64,000 nucleotides of DNA from assembly GCA_039816045.1 (NCBI GenBank), contig JBCBYB010000006.1, positions 62,001 to 126,000 of the forward strand, given 5' to 3'. This DNA is from Thermohalobaculum sp039816045 (GTDB taxonomy: Bacteria; Pseudomonadota; Alphaproteobacteria; Rhodobacterales; Rhodobacteraceae). The notes under the pieces were generated by a model that worked only from the letters and a program-made list of their open reading frames with translations, was not told the DNA's origin and searched no databases. This document shows, piece after piece, positions 26,801 to 34,772 of this stretch. A program made the position numbers and the translations under genes. Position 1 is the first letter of the stretch, and every line of letters starts with the position of its first letter.

Positions 26801-27016
26801 ATCCTGATGACCGCGCTCTCCTTCATCCTCGGCGTCATCCCGCTGGTGATCGCGACGGGCCCGGGAGCGGAGATGCGCCAGGCGCTCGGCACGGCGGTGT
26901 TCTCCGGCATGCTCGGGGTGACGGTCTTCGGCCTGATCCTGACGCCGGTCTTCTATGTGGTGTGCCGCTGGATCGGCAGCTTCTGGGAGGGCCGCAAACC
27001 CGCCGCCGACGCCTAG
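23855..27016 (+). CDS. RND multidrug efflux pump permease (AcrB/MexF-like, HAE1 type)
   Basis: Inner-membrane proton/drug antiporter of 1053 residues, the usual length, with twelve membrane spans and two large periplasmic loops. Start FAQFFIDRPIFATVVSIVI is the conserved first span. The proton-relay acidic pair is in GIVVDDAIVVVENVER near residue 408, and the relay Lys in GLSAKNAILIVEFARQ near 945. Periplasmic segment QNRVSVAEPRLPEEVSR also fits. It exports hydrophobic drugs, quinones or solvents across both membranes with the adaptor upstream. Its stop shares a CTAG with the opposite-strand histidine kinase. The specific substrates are not readable. Confidence 0.93.
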   Translation: MGFAQFFIDRPIFATVVSIVITLVGLISYTVLPVTQYPEIAPPTIQVTASYSGASAETVADTVATPIEQEVNGVEGMLYMASQSTGDGNMTLNVVFQLGTDLDDAQVLVQNRVSVAEPRLPEEVSRIGVTTEQSSPDMLMVIHLLSPDGTRDQLYISNYARTQIVDRLARIDGVGQATVFAERAYSMRIWLDPDRVAARGLTAGEVVAALQENNVQVASGVINRLPVPEPSAYELQVETQGRLITPEEFGDIVVRETDDAVVRVRDIARVELGAQDYSINGYLGADTALPIGIFQRPGSNALDTSDQIIAAMDEMAEEFPPGVEYKIVYNPTEFIAESIDAVFVTLYQAMALVVLVIVIFLQSLRASLIPVVAIPVSLVGTFAVMAAFGFSLNSLTLFGLVLAIGIVVDDAIVVVENVERYLAKGMPAREAAKRTMTEVTGALIATTLVMMAVFIPVAAISGITGQFFQQFALTIAAATAISTVVTLTLSPALAALVLKPRTKGETRGGLLAILSTPFTLFSHGFNWVFERLERGYAAVVRLGLRITPVMMLIFAGLVALGLYQFQRAPTGFIPEQDQGYLITVVQLPPGSSLARTDEVSQRASEIMLEHPAVDSTVGIIGLDGATFTNAPNAAAIFVPMKDFEWRVANGYSAQRVLGELQRSLFQIKEGVIFLLQPPSVRGIGTGGGWKAYIQDRRGRGLEALEQATQGIMAQANQTPGLAQVFTLFNTKTPKIYADIDRVKAEMIGVTPGQINETLEIYLGSAFVNDFNFLGRTYRVYAQADGAFRDEIEDIASLRTRSEAGEMTPIGTVATFSDVTGPYRVARYNLYPAAAVQGATMPGVSTGQAIAAMEGLMDEQLPSGFSYEWTELALQEKLAGNTAVFVFILAIVFVFLVLAAQYESWLLPIAVILIVPTCLLAAITGVLFRGMDNNILTQIGLVVLVGLSAKNAILIVEFARQAEQEGRSRVEAAIHAAQLRLRPILMTALSFILGVIPLVIATGPGAEMRQALGTAVFSGMLGVTVFGLILTPVFYVVCRWIGSFWEGRKPAADA

Positions 27017-29079
27017 GCGACGGCTGCCGCTCCAGGCTCATCGGACCAGCGGGCGAGCGCCTCCACCAGCTCGCCCCGGCGGATCGGCTTAGTGAGGAAG
27101 TCATCCATGCCGGCCCGCAGGCAACGCTCCCGGTCCCCCTGCATCGCGTTCGCCGTGAGCGCGATGATCGGACAGCGCACCCGGCCCTCCTCCGCCTCCG
27201 ACTGGCGGATCGCCGCGGTGGCCTCATAGCCGTCCATCTCGGGCATGGAGACGTCCATCAGCACGAGATCGGGTCGGGTCTCGCGGTAGCAGTCGACCGC
27301 CTCGCGCCCGTTCTCGGCAAAGTGGAGCGACCCCACCAGCGGCCCCAGCAGCTTCTTCATCAGCAGGCGATTCGTGGCGTTGTCCTCTGCCACCAGAACC
27401 ATCAGCGAGCGCAACATCTCCGCCGATTGGCTGGGCAACGCCTCACGCCAGGTGCGCCGCGCCGGACGCTCGACCGCCTGGGCAATCGGCAGGCGGAAGC
27501 GGCAGGTGAAGGCCGAGCCCTTGCCCGGCTCCGAGGTCAGCGTGATGACCCCGCCCATCGCCTCGACGATACGCCGGCTGATCGCGAGGCCGAGCCCCGT
27601 GCCTTGGCCGCGGCGCTGCTCCGGACCCTCGACCTGTTCATAGGCGGCGAAGATCGCTTTCTGCCGGTCCTCGGGGATCCCGGGTCCCGTATCGCTGACC
27701 CGCAGCACGAGATGCGCCTCCCGGTCCATCACCTTGCCGGAGAGGCCGAGCACAACGCTCCCGCGATCGGTGAACTTGATGGCGTTCCCAAGCAGATTGG
27801 TCACGACCTGGCGGATCCGACCGGGGTCGCCGATCACGAAGTGCGGCAGGTCCGGTGCCATCCACACCATGAACTCGATCCCCTTCTCGCGCGCCGTGGC
27901 GCCCAGAAGCTTGCCGACCGCGGACACTTCGTCGGCGATGTCGAAGGAGCGGGCCTCGAGGGTCAGGCGCCCGGCCTCGATCTTCGAGAAATCGAGCACG
28001 TCGTTGATGATGGTCAGCAAGCCTTCGCCCGAGCGGATGATCGTATCGACCTGCATCGCCTGCTCATCGCTCAGCTCGGTCTCCGAGAGCAGATCGGCCA
28101 TGCCGATGATGCCGTTCATGGGGGTGCGGATCTCGTGGCTCATGGTGGCGAGGAACGCACTCTTGGCGACGCTGGCGGCCTCCGCCTCGCGGCGGGCGGC
28201 CTTCAGCTTGTCCTCCCGGTCGCGCTCTTCCGTGATGTCTCGGTTGATGCCGAGCATGCGAATCGGTTGGCCCGCCTCGTCCCAGGTCGCCTGGCCGAGC
28301 GATTGCCACCAGTGCCAGCGCCCGCTGGCCGCCCGGATCCGATAGTCGATGCGATAGGACTCGCCGGTTTCCAGGTGACGCTGAACGATCTCGAGTACCG
28401 CGGTAATGTCGTCGGGGTGCACCCGGTCCGACCAGGCCGCGAAAGTGTCCGGAAACTCTTCCCGGGTGTAGCCGAGCAGCTCCCGATTGCGATCCTCATA
28501 GGCGACGCTGCCGTTCGAGACATCCCATTCCCAAACGCCGAGCAGCGCACCGTCGAGTGCGACGCGATACCGCTGCTCGCTTTCGCGGAGTTCCGAGGTC
28601 CGCTCGGCCACCTGCTGCTCGATCTCGGCCTTAGCCGTGCGCAGCTCGAGCTCGATGCGCCGGCGGGTCTTCACCTCCCGGGACAAGTTCGTGTTTGCGT
28701 TCAACAGGTCTTGCAGAGCGGGAAGAGTCCGCAGCAGGGGCCAAAGGCGGATCAACCCGGCAACGGCGCCGATCGCTGCGACCGCGGTCAACGTCCGGAA
28801 CCAGATCTCGGCGTTTCCGAACGGAAGAAAATGGGAAATCGCGTGCAAAGCGTGTGCGACACCGCAGAGCACGATCGACCCCGCGATCAGGTACACAGTG
28901 GTTCGCTGCGGGATCGGCCGGCGCAAAGCGACGAGCAACCCCAAGGGGACCAGAATCAGCGCCACGGAGATCAGGCCATCGGCCAGCAACCCGAGACTGA
29001 AGACACCGCTCTCACAATCGGGACAGGAGGAGGGCGTCGATCCCGTCTCCTGTCCGTCCTCTCGTTTTTCGTCCTGCAT
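27013..29079 (-). CDS. Hybrid sensor histidine kinase with an ethylene-receptor-like membrane domain
   Basis: Protein of 688 residues. N-terminal three-span domain (about residues 28-116) carries Asp34, Cys72 and His76 in IVLCGVAHAL, the spacing of Asp25, Cys65 and His69 of plant ETR1, where Cys and His hold Cu(I) that binds ethylene. Then a coiled coil, a PAS domain with PAC (about 165-285), HisKA (MSHEIRTPMNGIIGM, His near 313), HATPase (about 420-540; GTGLGLAISRRI) and a receiver domain with phospho-Asp in LMDVSMPEMDGY near 608. No Hpt domain, so a separate phosphotransferase is needed. It is a single gene convergent with the RND pump. Kinase layout is certain; ethylene or copper sensing is inference, and the ETR1 Tyr32 equivalent is Leu. 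Confidence 0.85.
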   Translation of the reverse strand: MQDEKREDGQETGSTPSSCPDCESGVFSLGLLADGLISVALILVPLGLLVALRRPIPQRTTVYLIAGSIVLCGVAHALHAISHFLPFGNAEIWFRTLTAVAAIGAVAGLIRLWPLLRTLPALQDLLNANTNLSREVKTRRRIELELRTAKAEIEQQVAERTSELRESEQRYRVALDGALLGVWEWDVSNGSVAYEDRNRELLGYTREEFPDTFAAWSDRVHPDDITAVLEIVQRHLETGESYRIDYRIRAASGRWHWWQSLGQATWDEAGQPIRMLGINRDITEERDREDKLKAARREAEAASVAKSAFLATMSHEIRTPMNGIIGMADLLSETELSDEQAMQVDTIIRSGEGLLTIINDVLDFSKIEAGRLTLEARSFDIADEVSAVGKLLGATAREKGIEFMVWMAPDLPHFVIGDPGRIRQVVTNLLGNAIKFTDRGSVVLGLSGKVMDREAHLVLRVSDTGPGIPEDRQKAIFAAYEQVEGPEQRRGQGTGLGLAISRRIVEAMGGVITLTSEPGKGSAFTCRFRLPIAQAVERPARRTWREALPSQSAEMLRSLMVLVAEDNATNRLLMKKLLGPLVGSLHFAENGREAVDCYRETRPDLVLMDVSMPEMDGYEATAAIRQSEAEEGRVRCPIIALTANAMQGDRERCLRAGMDDFLTKPIRRGELVEALARWSDEPGAAAVA

Positions 29080-29132
29080 CCTAGACTCCGCTTGCCGCGC
29101 ACGGAGATCAGCACAGTGGACTTAAAGGGCAT

Positions 29133-29774
29133 TTAAGCGCTGCGCATCTTCTGATCCGGGTCCGGAGAGATCAAATCGCGAACGGCGGCGATCTCGCCCG
29201 GCCGGATCTCGTGCCCGCCAGGGTGCCAAAGGGTGGCGACATCGGCCCCCGCGCGGCGATAGGCGCTCTCCAGCCGGCGGGTCAGATCGGGCGGACAGAT
29301 CGGGTCTTGCTGCCCGGCCGTGATGGTGACCGTCAGCCCCTCAGCCGGAGCGATCTGCGGCACGAACGGGATAAGCGGGTGCATCAGCCCGATCCGACGC
29401 ATCAGACGCGGTGCGCCGAAGCTGAGATTGGCGAGGATGTTGGCGCCGTTCGAGTAGCCGATGCCGACCCCCGTCTCTCCATCGATCCGATACTCCGCGA
29501 ACGCCGCTTCCAGGAACCGCCCGACGGCCGTCGTTCGGCGGGCGAGGTCGTCGAGGTCATAGTCGCCCTCCGCCCGGCGCCGGAAGAACCGGGCCTGGCC
29601 GTGCTCGTCCACATCGCCCTCGAGCGCCAGCATCGCCGCCTCAGGGGCCACCGCCTGGCCGAGCCGCAGCATGTCCGCCGCCGTGCCGCCGGTGCCGTGG
29701 AAGAGCACCAGCGTGGGGGCCTCCGGCGCCTGCCCCGGGCGCCAGAGGTGACGATAGCTGTCGAGCGCGCTCAT
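29133..29774 (-). CDS. Alpha/beta hydrolase (MhqD/YpfH-like carboxylesterase)
   Basis: Serine hydrolase of 213 residues. The triad is visible: Ser in GIGYSNGAN near residue 108, Asp in GQQDPICPP near 156 and His in PGGHEI near 188, with the oxyanion part LVLFHGTGG near 22. It is coupled by an ATGA overlap to the upstream ring-cleaving dioxygenase. That pairing matches MhqO/MhqD of Bacillus, which defend against quinones and aromatic electrophiles. Start at 29774. Family certain; role in quinone detoxification by context. Confidence 0.82.
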   Translation of the reverse strand: MSALDSYRHLWRPGQAPEAPTLVLFHGTGGTAADMLRLGQAVAPEAAMLALEGDVDEHGQARFFRRRAEGDYDLDDLARRTTAVGRFLEAAFAEYRIDGETGVGIGYSNGANILANLSFGAPRLMRRIGLMHPLIPFVPQIAPAEGLTVTITAGQQDPICPPDLTRRLESAYRRAGADVATLWHPGGHEIRPGEIAAVRDLISPDPDQKMRSA

Positions 29775-30718
29775 GCCGCGTCCTCCAGCGAGGGCAGCAC
29801 GGCCTCGATGCGGTCCCGCAAGGGCTCGTGCTGCGGCGGCAGCTTCAGGGCGGCGCCAAGGGCCTCCACCGGCTCGTCCACATCGAAGCCCGGCTCTTCC
29901 GTCGCGACCTCGAACAGCACACCGCCGGGCGTGCGGAAATAGATCGCGTGGAAGTACTGACGATCAATGCGCTGGGTGACCGGCTGCCCGGTGGCTGCGA
30001 CCGCCGCCCGCACCGCCTCCTGCGCCGCCCGGTCGGGCACCGAGAAGGCGATGTGGTGCACGCTGCCCGCCCCTTCGAGGCCGAAGCCCATCGACGGGTC
30101 GATGTGCAGGTCGACCACACCCGCCCGGTCGCCCGCGGCGAATCGCACGAGACGGCCCTTGCCGAGCGGCACCTCCTCGACCCGACTGTACCCGAGCGGC
30201 CCGGTCAGCAGCGCTTCGGTCTCCGCCGCGCCCTGGTTGAGGGCAAGCGTCGCCCCGTGGAAGCCGCGAATCGCCTGCTCCGCGCCGATCTCCTCGGTGG
30301 TCCAACCGGGGCGCGTGTCCCCCTCGGCCTCGACCAGCGCGAGCAACAGCCCATCGGGATCCTGGCTCACCAGCCGCTCCTCGCCGAACACCGCCTCGCG
30401 AGCGATCAGGGGCGCACCGGCGGCCTCCAGCCGCGCCTCCCAGAACCCGAGCGAGCCCACAGGCACGGCGTAGTGCGTGAGGCTCACCTGCCCGGCGCCG
30501 ACCACCCCGGGCCGCGCATGGGCGAAGGGAAAGAACGTCATCACGCTGCCGGCCAGCCCCCGCTCATCCCCATAGTAGAGGTGATAGGTCCCGGGATCGT
30601 CGAAGTTCACGGTCTTTTTCACGAGCCGCTGGCCCAGCACGCGGGAATAGAACGCATGGGTGCGCGCAGCCTCGCCAGAGATGGCGGTGATGTGGTGCAG
30701 TCCGTCGACACGGGTCAT
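29771..30718 (-). CDS. Ring-cleaving (VOC-fold) dioxygenase, MhqO/MhqA-like
   Basis: Vicinal-oxygen-chelate protein of 315 residues with two VOC modules. Metal ligands fit the family: His in VDGLHHITAISG near residue 8, His in VHHIAFSVPDRAAQE near 217, and Glu in GVLFEVATEEPGFD near 269. MhqO-type enzymes are Fe-dependent dioxygenases induced by hydroquinones. Its stop overlaps the hydrolase start. It is divergent from pirin, another cupin linked to quercetin and quinone chemistry, with a palindrome between them. True substrate unknown. Confidence 0.85.
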   Translation of the reverse strand: MTRVDGLHHITAISGEAARTHAFYSRVLGQRLVKKTVNFDDPGTYHLYYGDERGLAGSVMTFFPFAHARPGVVGAGQVSLTHYAVPVGSLGFWEARLEAAGAPLIAREAVFGEERLVSQDPDGLLLALVEAEGDTRPGWTTEEIGAEQAIRGFHGATLALNQGAAETEALLTGPLGYSRVEEVPLGKGRLVRFAAGDRAGVVDLHIDPSMGFGLEGAGSVHHIAFSVPDRAAQEAVRAAVAATGQPVTQRIDRQYFHAIYFRTPGGVLFEVATEEPGFDVDEPVEALGAALKLPPQHEPLRDRIEAVLPSLEDAA

Positions 30719-30767
30719 GGCAAGCCTCCTTGGGTCACGGGTATGGCTGACGCTTGGCCAGCTTTCA

Positions 30768-30782
30768 TTGCGATTGGCGCAA
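30768..30782. promoter_or_regulatory. Palindrome in the mhqO/pirin divergent promoter
   Basis: TTGCG-ATTGG-CGCAA, a 5-bp inverted repeat with a 5-nt centre, in the 191-bp space between the dioxygenase and pirin starts. It could be the site of an electrophile-responsive regulator; none is encoded next to it. Confidence 0.35.
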
Positions 30783-30909
30783 AGATAGTGCGCTGATCGG
30801 CCATTTTAATTGCCCTCACAGCAAAACTGCCTTGCGTGACCTGCGGGGCGACAGAGGGCGCCCGGATGGGCATTCTCTCTGCAAACCAAACACCACACGG
30901 AGCGACGCC

Positions 30910-31848
30910 ATGAGCTGGAACCCCTCCCTCGACCCGCAATGCCCAACGACACCCGCCGAGTGCGACGCCATCGACACGCTGATCGTCCCGCGCGCCCGTG
31001 ACATCGGCGCCTTCGAGGTGCGCCGCGCGCTGCCGAGCCCCAAGCGCCAGATGGTCGGCCCGTTCATCTTCTTCGACCAGATGGGCCCGGCGGAGTTCGT
31101 CACCGACAAGGGCATGGATGTCCGCCCGCACCCGCATATCGGGCTGGCCACCGTCACCTATCTCTATGAGGGCGGGATCTATCATCGCGACAGCCTCGGC
31201 ACCGCGATGGAGATCGCGCCGGGGGCGGTCAACTGGATGATCGCCGGCCGCGGGATCACCCACAGCGAGCGCACGGCCCCGGAGCGGCGGCGTGCGGGCG
31301 AGCGGCTCTTCGGCATCCAGACCTGGGTCGCCCTGCCCGAGGCGGAGGAGGAACGCACCCCGGGCTTCGAGCATGCGCCGGAGGCGACGCTGCCGTACCT
31401 CGAGGGTGAGGGCAAGCAGGTGCGCCTGATCCTCGGCACCGGCTGGGGCGAGACGGCCCCGTTGAAGACCTTCTCCGAGATGATCTATGCGGATGCGGTG
31501 CTGGAGGCGGGCGCCAAGATCCCGCTTCCCGCCGACCATGAGGACCGCGGGCTCTATATCGTCTCGGGCGCCATCGAGATCGCCGGGGTCGCGTACGAGG
31601 CCGGCCAGATGATGACCTTCCGCCCCGGAGACGAGATCACCATCACCGCCACGCAGCCGAGCCGGCTGATGATCCTCGGCGGGGAGACACTGAACGGCCC
31701 ACGATACATCTGGTGGAACTTTGTAGCCTCTAGCAAGGAGAAGATCGAAGCGGCTAAGGAGGCCTGGGCAGCCGGCGATTGGGAGCATGGCCGTTTCCAG
31801 CTGCCGCCCGACGACAACGCGGAACACATCCCTTTGCCGGAGCGCTGA
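30910..31848 (+). CDS. Pirin family protein
   Basis: Two-domain cupin of 312 residues. The N-terminal metal site is HPHIGLATVTYL (two His near residue 78) with His and Glu in GITHSERTA near residue 119, as in human pirin and E. coli YhhW. Bacterial pirins include quercetin 2,3-dioxygenases and regulators. The C-terminal cupin (about 190-290) is less conserved. A start at ATG 30910 aligns with the family N-terminus. It is divergent from the MhqO/MhqD-like pair, suggesting shared response to aromatic compounds. It is followed after 1 bp by a racemase-like gene. Confidence 0.88.
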   Translation: MSWNPSLDPQCPTTPAECDAIDTLIVPRARDIGAFEVRRALPSPKRQMVGPFIFFDQMGPAEFVTDKGMDVRPHPHIGLATVTYLYEGGIYHRDSLGTAMEIAPGAVNWMIAGRGITHSERTAPERRRAGERLFGIQTWVALPEAEEERTPGFEHAPEATLPYLEGEGKQVRLILGTGWGETAPLKTFSEMIYADAVLEAGAKIPLPADHEDRGLYIVSGAIEIAGVAYEAGQMMTFRPGDEITITATQPSRLMILGGETLNGPRYIWWNFVASSKEKIEAAKEAWAAGDWEHGRFQLPPDDNAEHIPLPER

Positions 31849-31849
31849 G

Positions 31850-32530
31850 ATGCATATCGGTCTGATCGGGGGCATCGGCCCCGCCGCCACGGACGCCTAT
31901 TACCGCCGCCTGGTCAACGCCATGGCGGCGCGCGGGGCGGAGCTGCAGATGACCATCGCCCATGCGGACAGCCCGGTGCTGCTCGGCAACATGGCGGCGG
32001 GCAACGCGGCGGCGCAGGCGGAGGTCTTCCGGATCCGGACCGAGCGGCTGGCAGCGGCCGGGGCGGAGTGCGTGGCGGTGACCTCGATCGCAGGCCACTT
32101 CTGCAACGCGGCGTTTCAGGCGGTCTCGCCCCTGCCCGTGATCGACATGCTGGCCGAAGTCGACCGGGCGGTGACGGCGCGGGGGCTGGCGCGGGTCGGG
32201 ATCCTCGGCACCGGCACCGTGATGCGCACGGGTTTCTACGGCGCGCTGTCGAGCGCCGAGACCCTGGCGCCCGAGGGCGAGGCCCTGGATGCGGTTCACC
32301 AGGCCTATGTCGGGATCGCGGCGGTCGGAGAGACCACGCCCGAGCAGACCGAGCTGTTGCTCACCGCGGGCCAAGCGCTGATCGACCGCGGGGCGGACGC
32401 CGTGATGCTCGGGGGGACCGATCTGGCGCTGGTCTATGACCCGATCCCGGAGCCCTATCCGCTGGTGGACGCGGTCGAGATCCACGTGGCCGCGCTCACC
32501 GACATCGCATCCGACCAGCGCACGCCCTGA
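31850..32530 (+). CDS. Aspartate/glutamate racemase superfamily protein lacking both catalytic cysteines
   Basis: Protein of 226 residues with the Asp/Glu racemase fold: MHIGLIGGIGPAATDAYYRRL at the start is the conserved strand-loop. In racemases the two bases are Cys in a CNTxH motif and Cys in LGCTE. Here the first site reads VAVTSIAGHF (Thr) and the second LGGTDLAL (Gly). The only nearby Cys (GAECVAV, HFCNAAF) are not at those positions. It may be inactive, or use another mechanism; one-Thr variants are known among E. coli-type enzymes but still keep the second Cys. It directly follows pirin. Start at ATG 31850. Confidence 0.75.
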   Translation: MHIGLIGGIGPAATDAYYRRLVNAMAARGAELQMTIAHADSPVLLGNMAAGNAAAQAEVFRIRTERLAAAGAECVAVTSIAGHFCNAAFQAVSPLPVIDMLAEVDRAVTARGLARVGILGTGTVMRTGFYGALSSAETLAPEGEALDAVHQAYVGIAAVGETTPEQTELLLTAGQALIDRGADAVMLGGTDLALVYDPIPEPYPLVDAVEIHVAALTDIASDQRTP

Positions 32531-32636
32531 CGCATCCCGCGCCGCGTCATCGGAATTTCGCTTGTGCGGCGGCGGCGAGTGCCTATGGTGCGCGCCTCAC
32601 CGGCCGCATTGTCGCGCCGGCGTCAGGGAGGCGCGG

Positions 32637-34520
32637 ATGGGTAAACCGTCGGACATCTATGGGGTCGAGCGCTGGGGCCATGGCCTGATCCGGGTGCTGG
32701 AGAGCGGCGAGATCGGCCTCGTGAACCCGCTGAAGCCCGAAGCCGCGGCGGTTCCCTTGCCGAAGATCATCGCCGAGCTCGAAGCGCGCGACATCCGCCC
32801 GCCCGTGCTGCTGCGCGTCAACGCCTATATCGAGCACCAGCTCCGCGCCATCAACGGCGCCTTCACCGATGCGATCGCGGCGACGGGCTACAAAGGCCGC
32901 TACCAGGGCGTCTTCCCGATCAAGGTGAACCAGCAAGCCGAGGTCGTGGACCGCATCGTCGAGCATGGCCGCGGCTTCGGCTTTGGGCTGGAGGCGGGCT
33001 CGAAGCCTGAGCTGCTGATCGCGCTCTCGCGCAAGCTCGCCCCCGAAAGCCTGGTGATCTGTAACGGGATCAAGGACGCCGAGTTCGTCCGCCTCGCCAT
33101 CCTTGCCCGCAAGCTCGGGATCGACTGCGTGATCGTGCTGGAGAGCCCCGGCGAGCTGGAGACCGTGCTGGCGGAAGCCAAGGCGCTCGGCGTCGAGCCC
33201 GCCCTCGGGGTGCGCGTGAAGCTAACCCGCAAGATCTCCGGCAAATGGGCCGAAAGCTCGGGCGACCGCTCGGCCTTCGGGATGACCACGAACCAGGTGG
33301 TCGACGTGCTCGACCGGCTGCGCGAGGAGGGGCTCGCGCATTGCCTGACGCTCCAGCACTCCCATCTCGGCAGCCAGATCCCGAGCGTCAACGAGGCACG
33401 GATGGCCGCCGACGAGGCCGCGCGGTTCTTCATCGAATTGCGCCGGGAAGGCGCGCCGCTCACCCATCTCGACCTCGGCGGCGGGCTCGGCATCGACTAT
33501 ACCGGCGAGGCGCGGGCGGCGGCGAACTCGATCAACTACACCCTCGGCGAGTATGCCCAGAACCTGATCGAGACGGTGGCCTTCGCGCTGGACGCCGCAG
33601 AGGAGCCGCATCCCACCATCGTGACCGAGAGCGGGCGCGCGACGGTCGCCTATTCCTCGATGCTGCTCTTCAACATCCTCGAGGCGACCTATTACGACCG
33701 CGCGGAAGCCGAGAAGGCTGAGGAGGAGGACCATCACCACCTCCAGAGCCTCGCGGAGATCCCGTCCTATGTGTCTGAGGCGCGGTTGCAGGAGTGCATG
33801 TCGGACGCGGACTGGTACCGCGAGGAGCTGCGGGCGCTGTTCCGCCGCGGCCAGATCGGGCTGCGGGAGATCGCGCGGGCCGAGCGCGTCTATCTCTATG
33901 CCATCGACCGGATCAAACGGGTGGCGGCCGGCATGGACGACTTGCCGGAGGACGTCGCCGAGGCGCTCGACGGCCAGGCGGATATCTACCACGGCAACTT
34001 CTCGCTCTTCCAATCGCTGCCGGATGTCTGGGCGATCGACCAGGTGCACCCGGTGATCCCGCTCCAGCGCCTCAGCGAGACCGCGACCAGGCGCGCGGTG
34101 ATCTCGGATGTGACCTGCGACAGCGATGGCAAGATCGACCGCTTCGTGCTCGCCGATGGGGTGTCCCATGCGCTGCCGGTACACGACCTGAGGTCTGAGG
34201 AGCCGTACTATCTCGGGGTGTTCTTCGTCGGCGCCTATCAAGAAACGCTGGGGGATCTGCACAACCTCTTCGGCGACACCAATGTGGTGACCATCGATCT
34301 GAGGGGCGACGGCGGCTATGACCTCTTGCACGAGGTCGAGGGCGACAGCATCTCCGAGGTGCTGACGTATGTGGAGTACGACCCGCGCGACTGTATCGAC
34401 GCGTTCAAGGCGCGAGTCGAGGCGCAGGTCTCGAGCGGGCGCCTCGGCGCCGCGGAACGCCGCCAGCTGATCGCGCTCTACAAGGACAGCATGAGCGGCT
34501 ACACCTATTACGAGCACTGA
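32637..34520 (+). CDS. speA: Biosynthetic arginine decarboxylase
   Basis: PLP enzyme of 627 residues (fold type III), converts arginine to agmatine. The PLP lysine lies in GVFPIKVNQQ near residue 101. Other features: GFGFGLEAGSKPEL near 121, LQHSHLGSQIPS near 239, LDLGGGLGIDY near 280 and the dimer-partner Cys region DVTCDSDGKIDRF near 492. Length matches biosynthetic SpeA. ATG at 32637 keeps the typical N-terminus. Following genes complete a putrescine and spermidine route: agmatinase at the end, and carboxyspermidine dehydrogenase and decarboxylase between. Confidence 0.95.
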   Translation: MGKPSDIYGVERWGHGLIRVLESGEIGLVNPLKPEAAAVPLPKIIAELEARDIRPPVLLRVNAYIEHQLRAINGAFTDAIAATGYKGRYQGVFPIKVNQQAEVVDRIVEHGRGFGFGLEAGSKPELLIALSRKLAPESLVICNGIKDAEFVRLAILARKLGIDCVIVLESPGELETVLAEAKALGVEPALGVRVKLTRKISGKWAESSGDRSAFGMTTNQVVDVLDRLREEGLAHCLTLQHSHLGSQIPSVNEARMAADEAARFFIELRREGAPLTHLDLGGGLGIDYTGEARAAANSINYTLGEYAQNLIETVAFALDAAEEPHPTIVTESGRATVAYSSMLLFNILEATYYDRAEAEKAEEEDHHHLQSLAEIPSYVSEARLQECMSDADWYREELRALFRRGQIGLREIARAERVYLYAIDRIKRVAAGMDDLPEDVAEALDGQADIYHGNFSLFQSLPDVWAIDQVHPVIPLQRLSETATRRAVISDVTCDSDGKIDRFVLADGVSHALPVHDLRSEEPYYLGVFFVGAYQETLGDLHNLFGDTNVVTIDLRGDGGYDLLHEVEGDSISEVLTYVEYDPRDCIDAFKARVEAQVSSGRLGAAERRQLIALYKDSMSGYTYYEH

Positions 34521-34533
34521 GGAGGAGAGCAGC

Positions 34534-34707
34534 ATGGCCATGGGGCTTCTCATCGCGGTTTGGGCGCTGGCATCGGTTGGCGTCGGATGGATCGGCCACC
34601 GCCGCGGCCAGGATTTTTGGTTCGGCTTTAGATGGTCGGTGATCCTGTCGCCGCCGCTCGGCGCAGCGCTGGTGTTGCTGTCCCGGCGGCGGGGCACTGC
34701 GAGCTGA
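34534..34707 (+). CDS. Small membrane protein (57 residues)
   Basis: Short gene with a strong GAGGAGAG site, 13 bp after speA. The product begins MAMGLLIAVWALASVGVGWI (one hydrophobic span), continues with GHRRGQDFWFGFRW, and has a second span (SVILSPPLGAALVLLSRR), ending in RRRGTAS. Two short membrane helices joined by a basic/aromatic loop are predicted. Not recognised. It lies inside the polyamine operon, so it could help localise or regulate a transporter or enzyme, which is speculation. Confidence 0.6.
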   Translation: MAMGLLIAVWALASVGVGWIGHRRGQDFWFGFRWSVILSPPLGAALVLLSRRRGTAS

Positions 34708-34772
34708 CGGGCCTGCATTCGGGACAACGAGCGCGGCAACGGACACGGCAACGAACACGGGGGGAAGACAGC

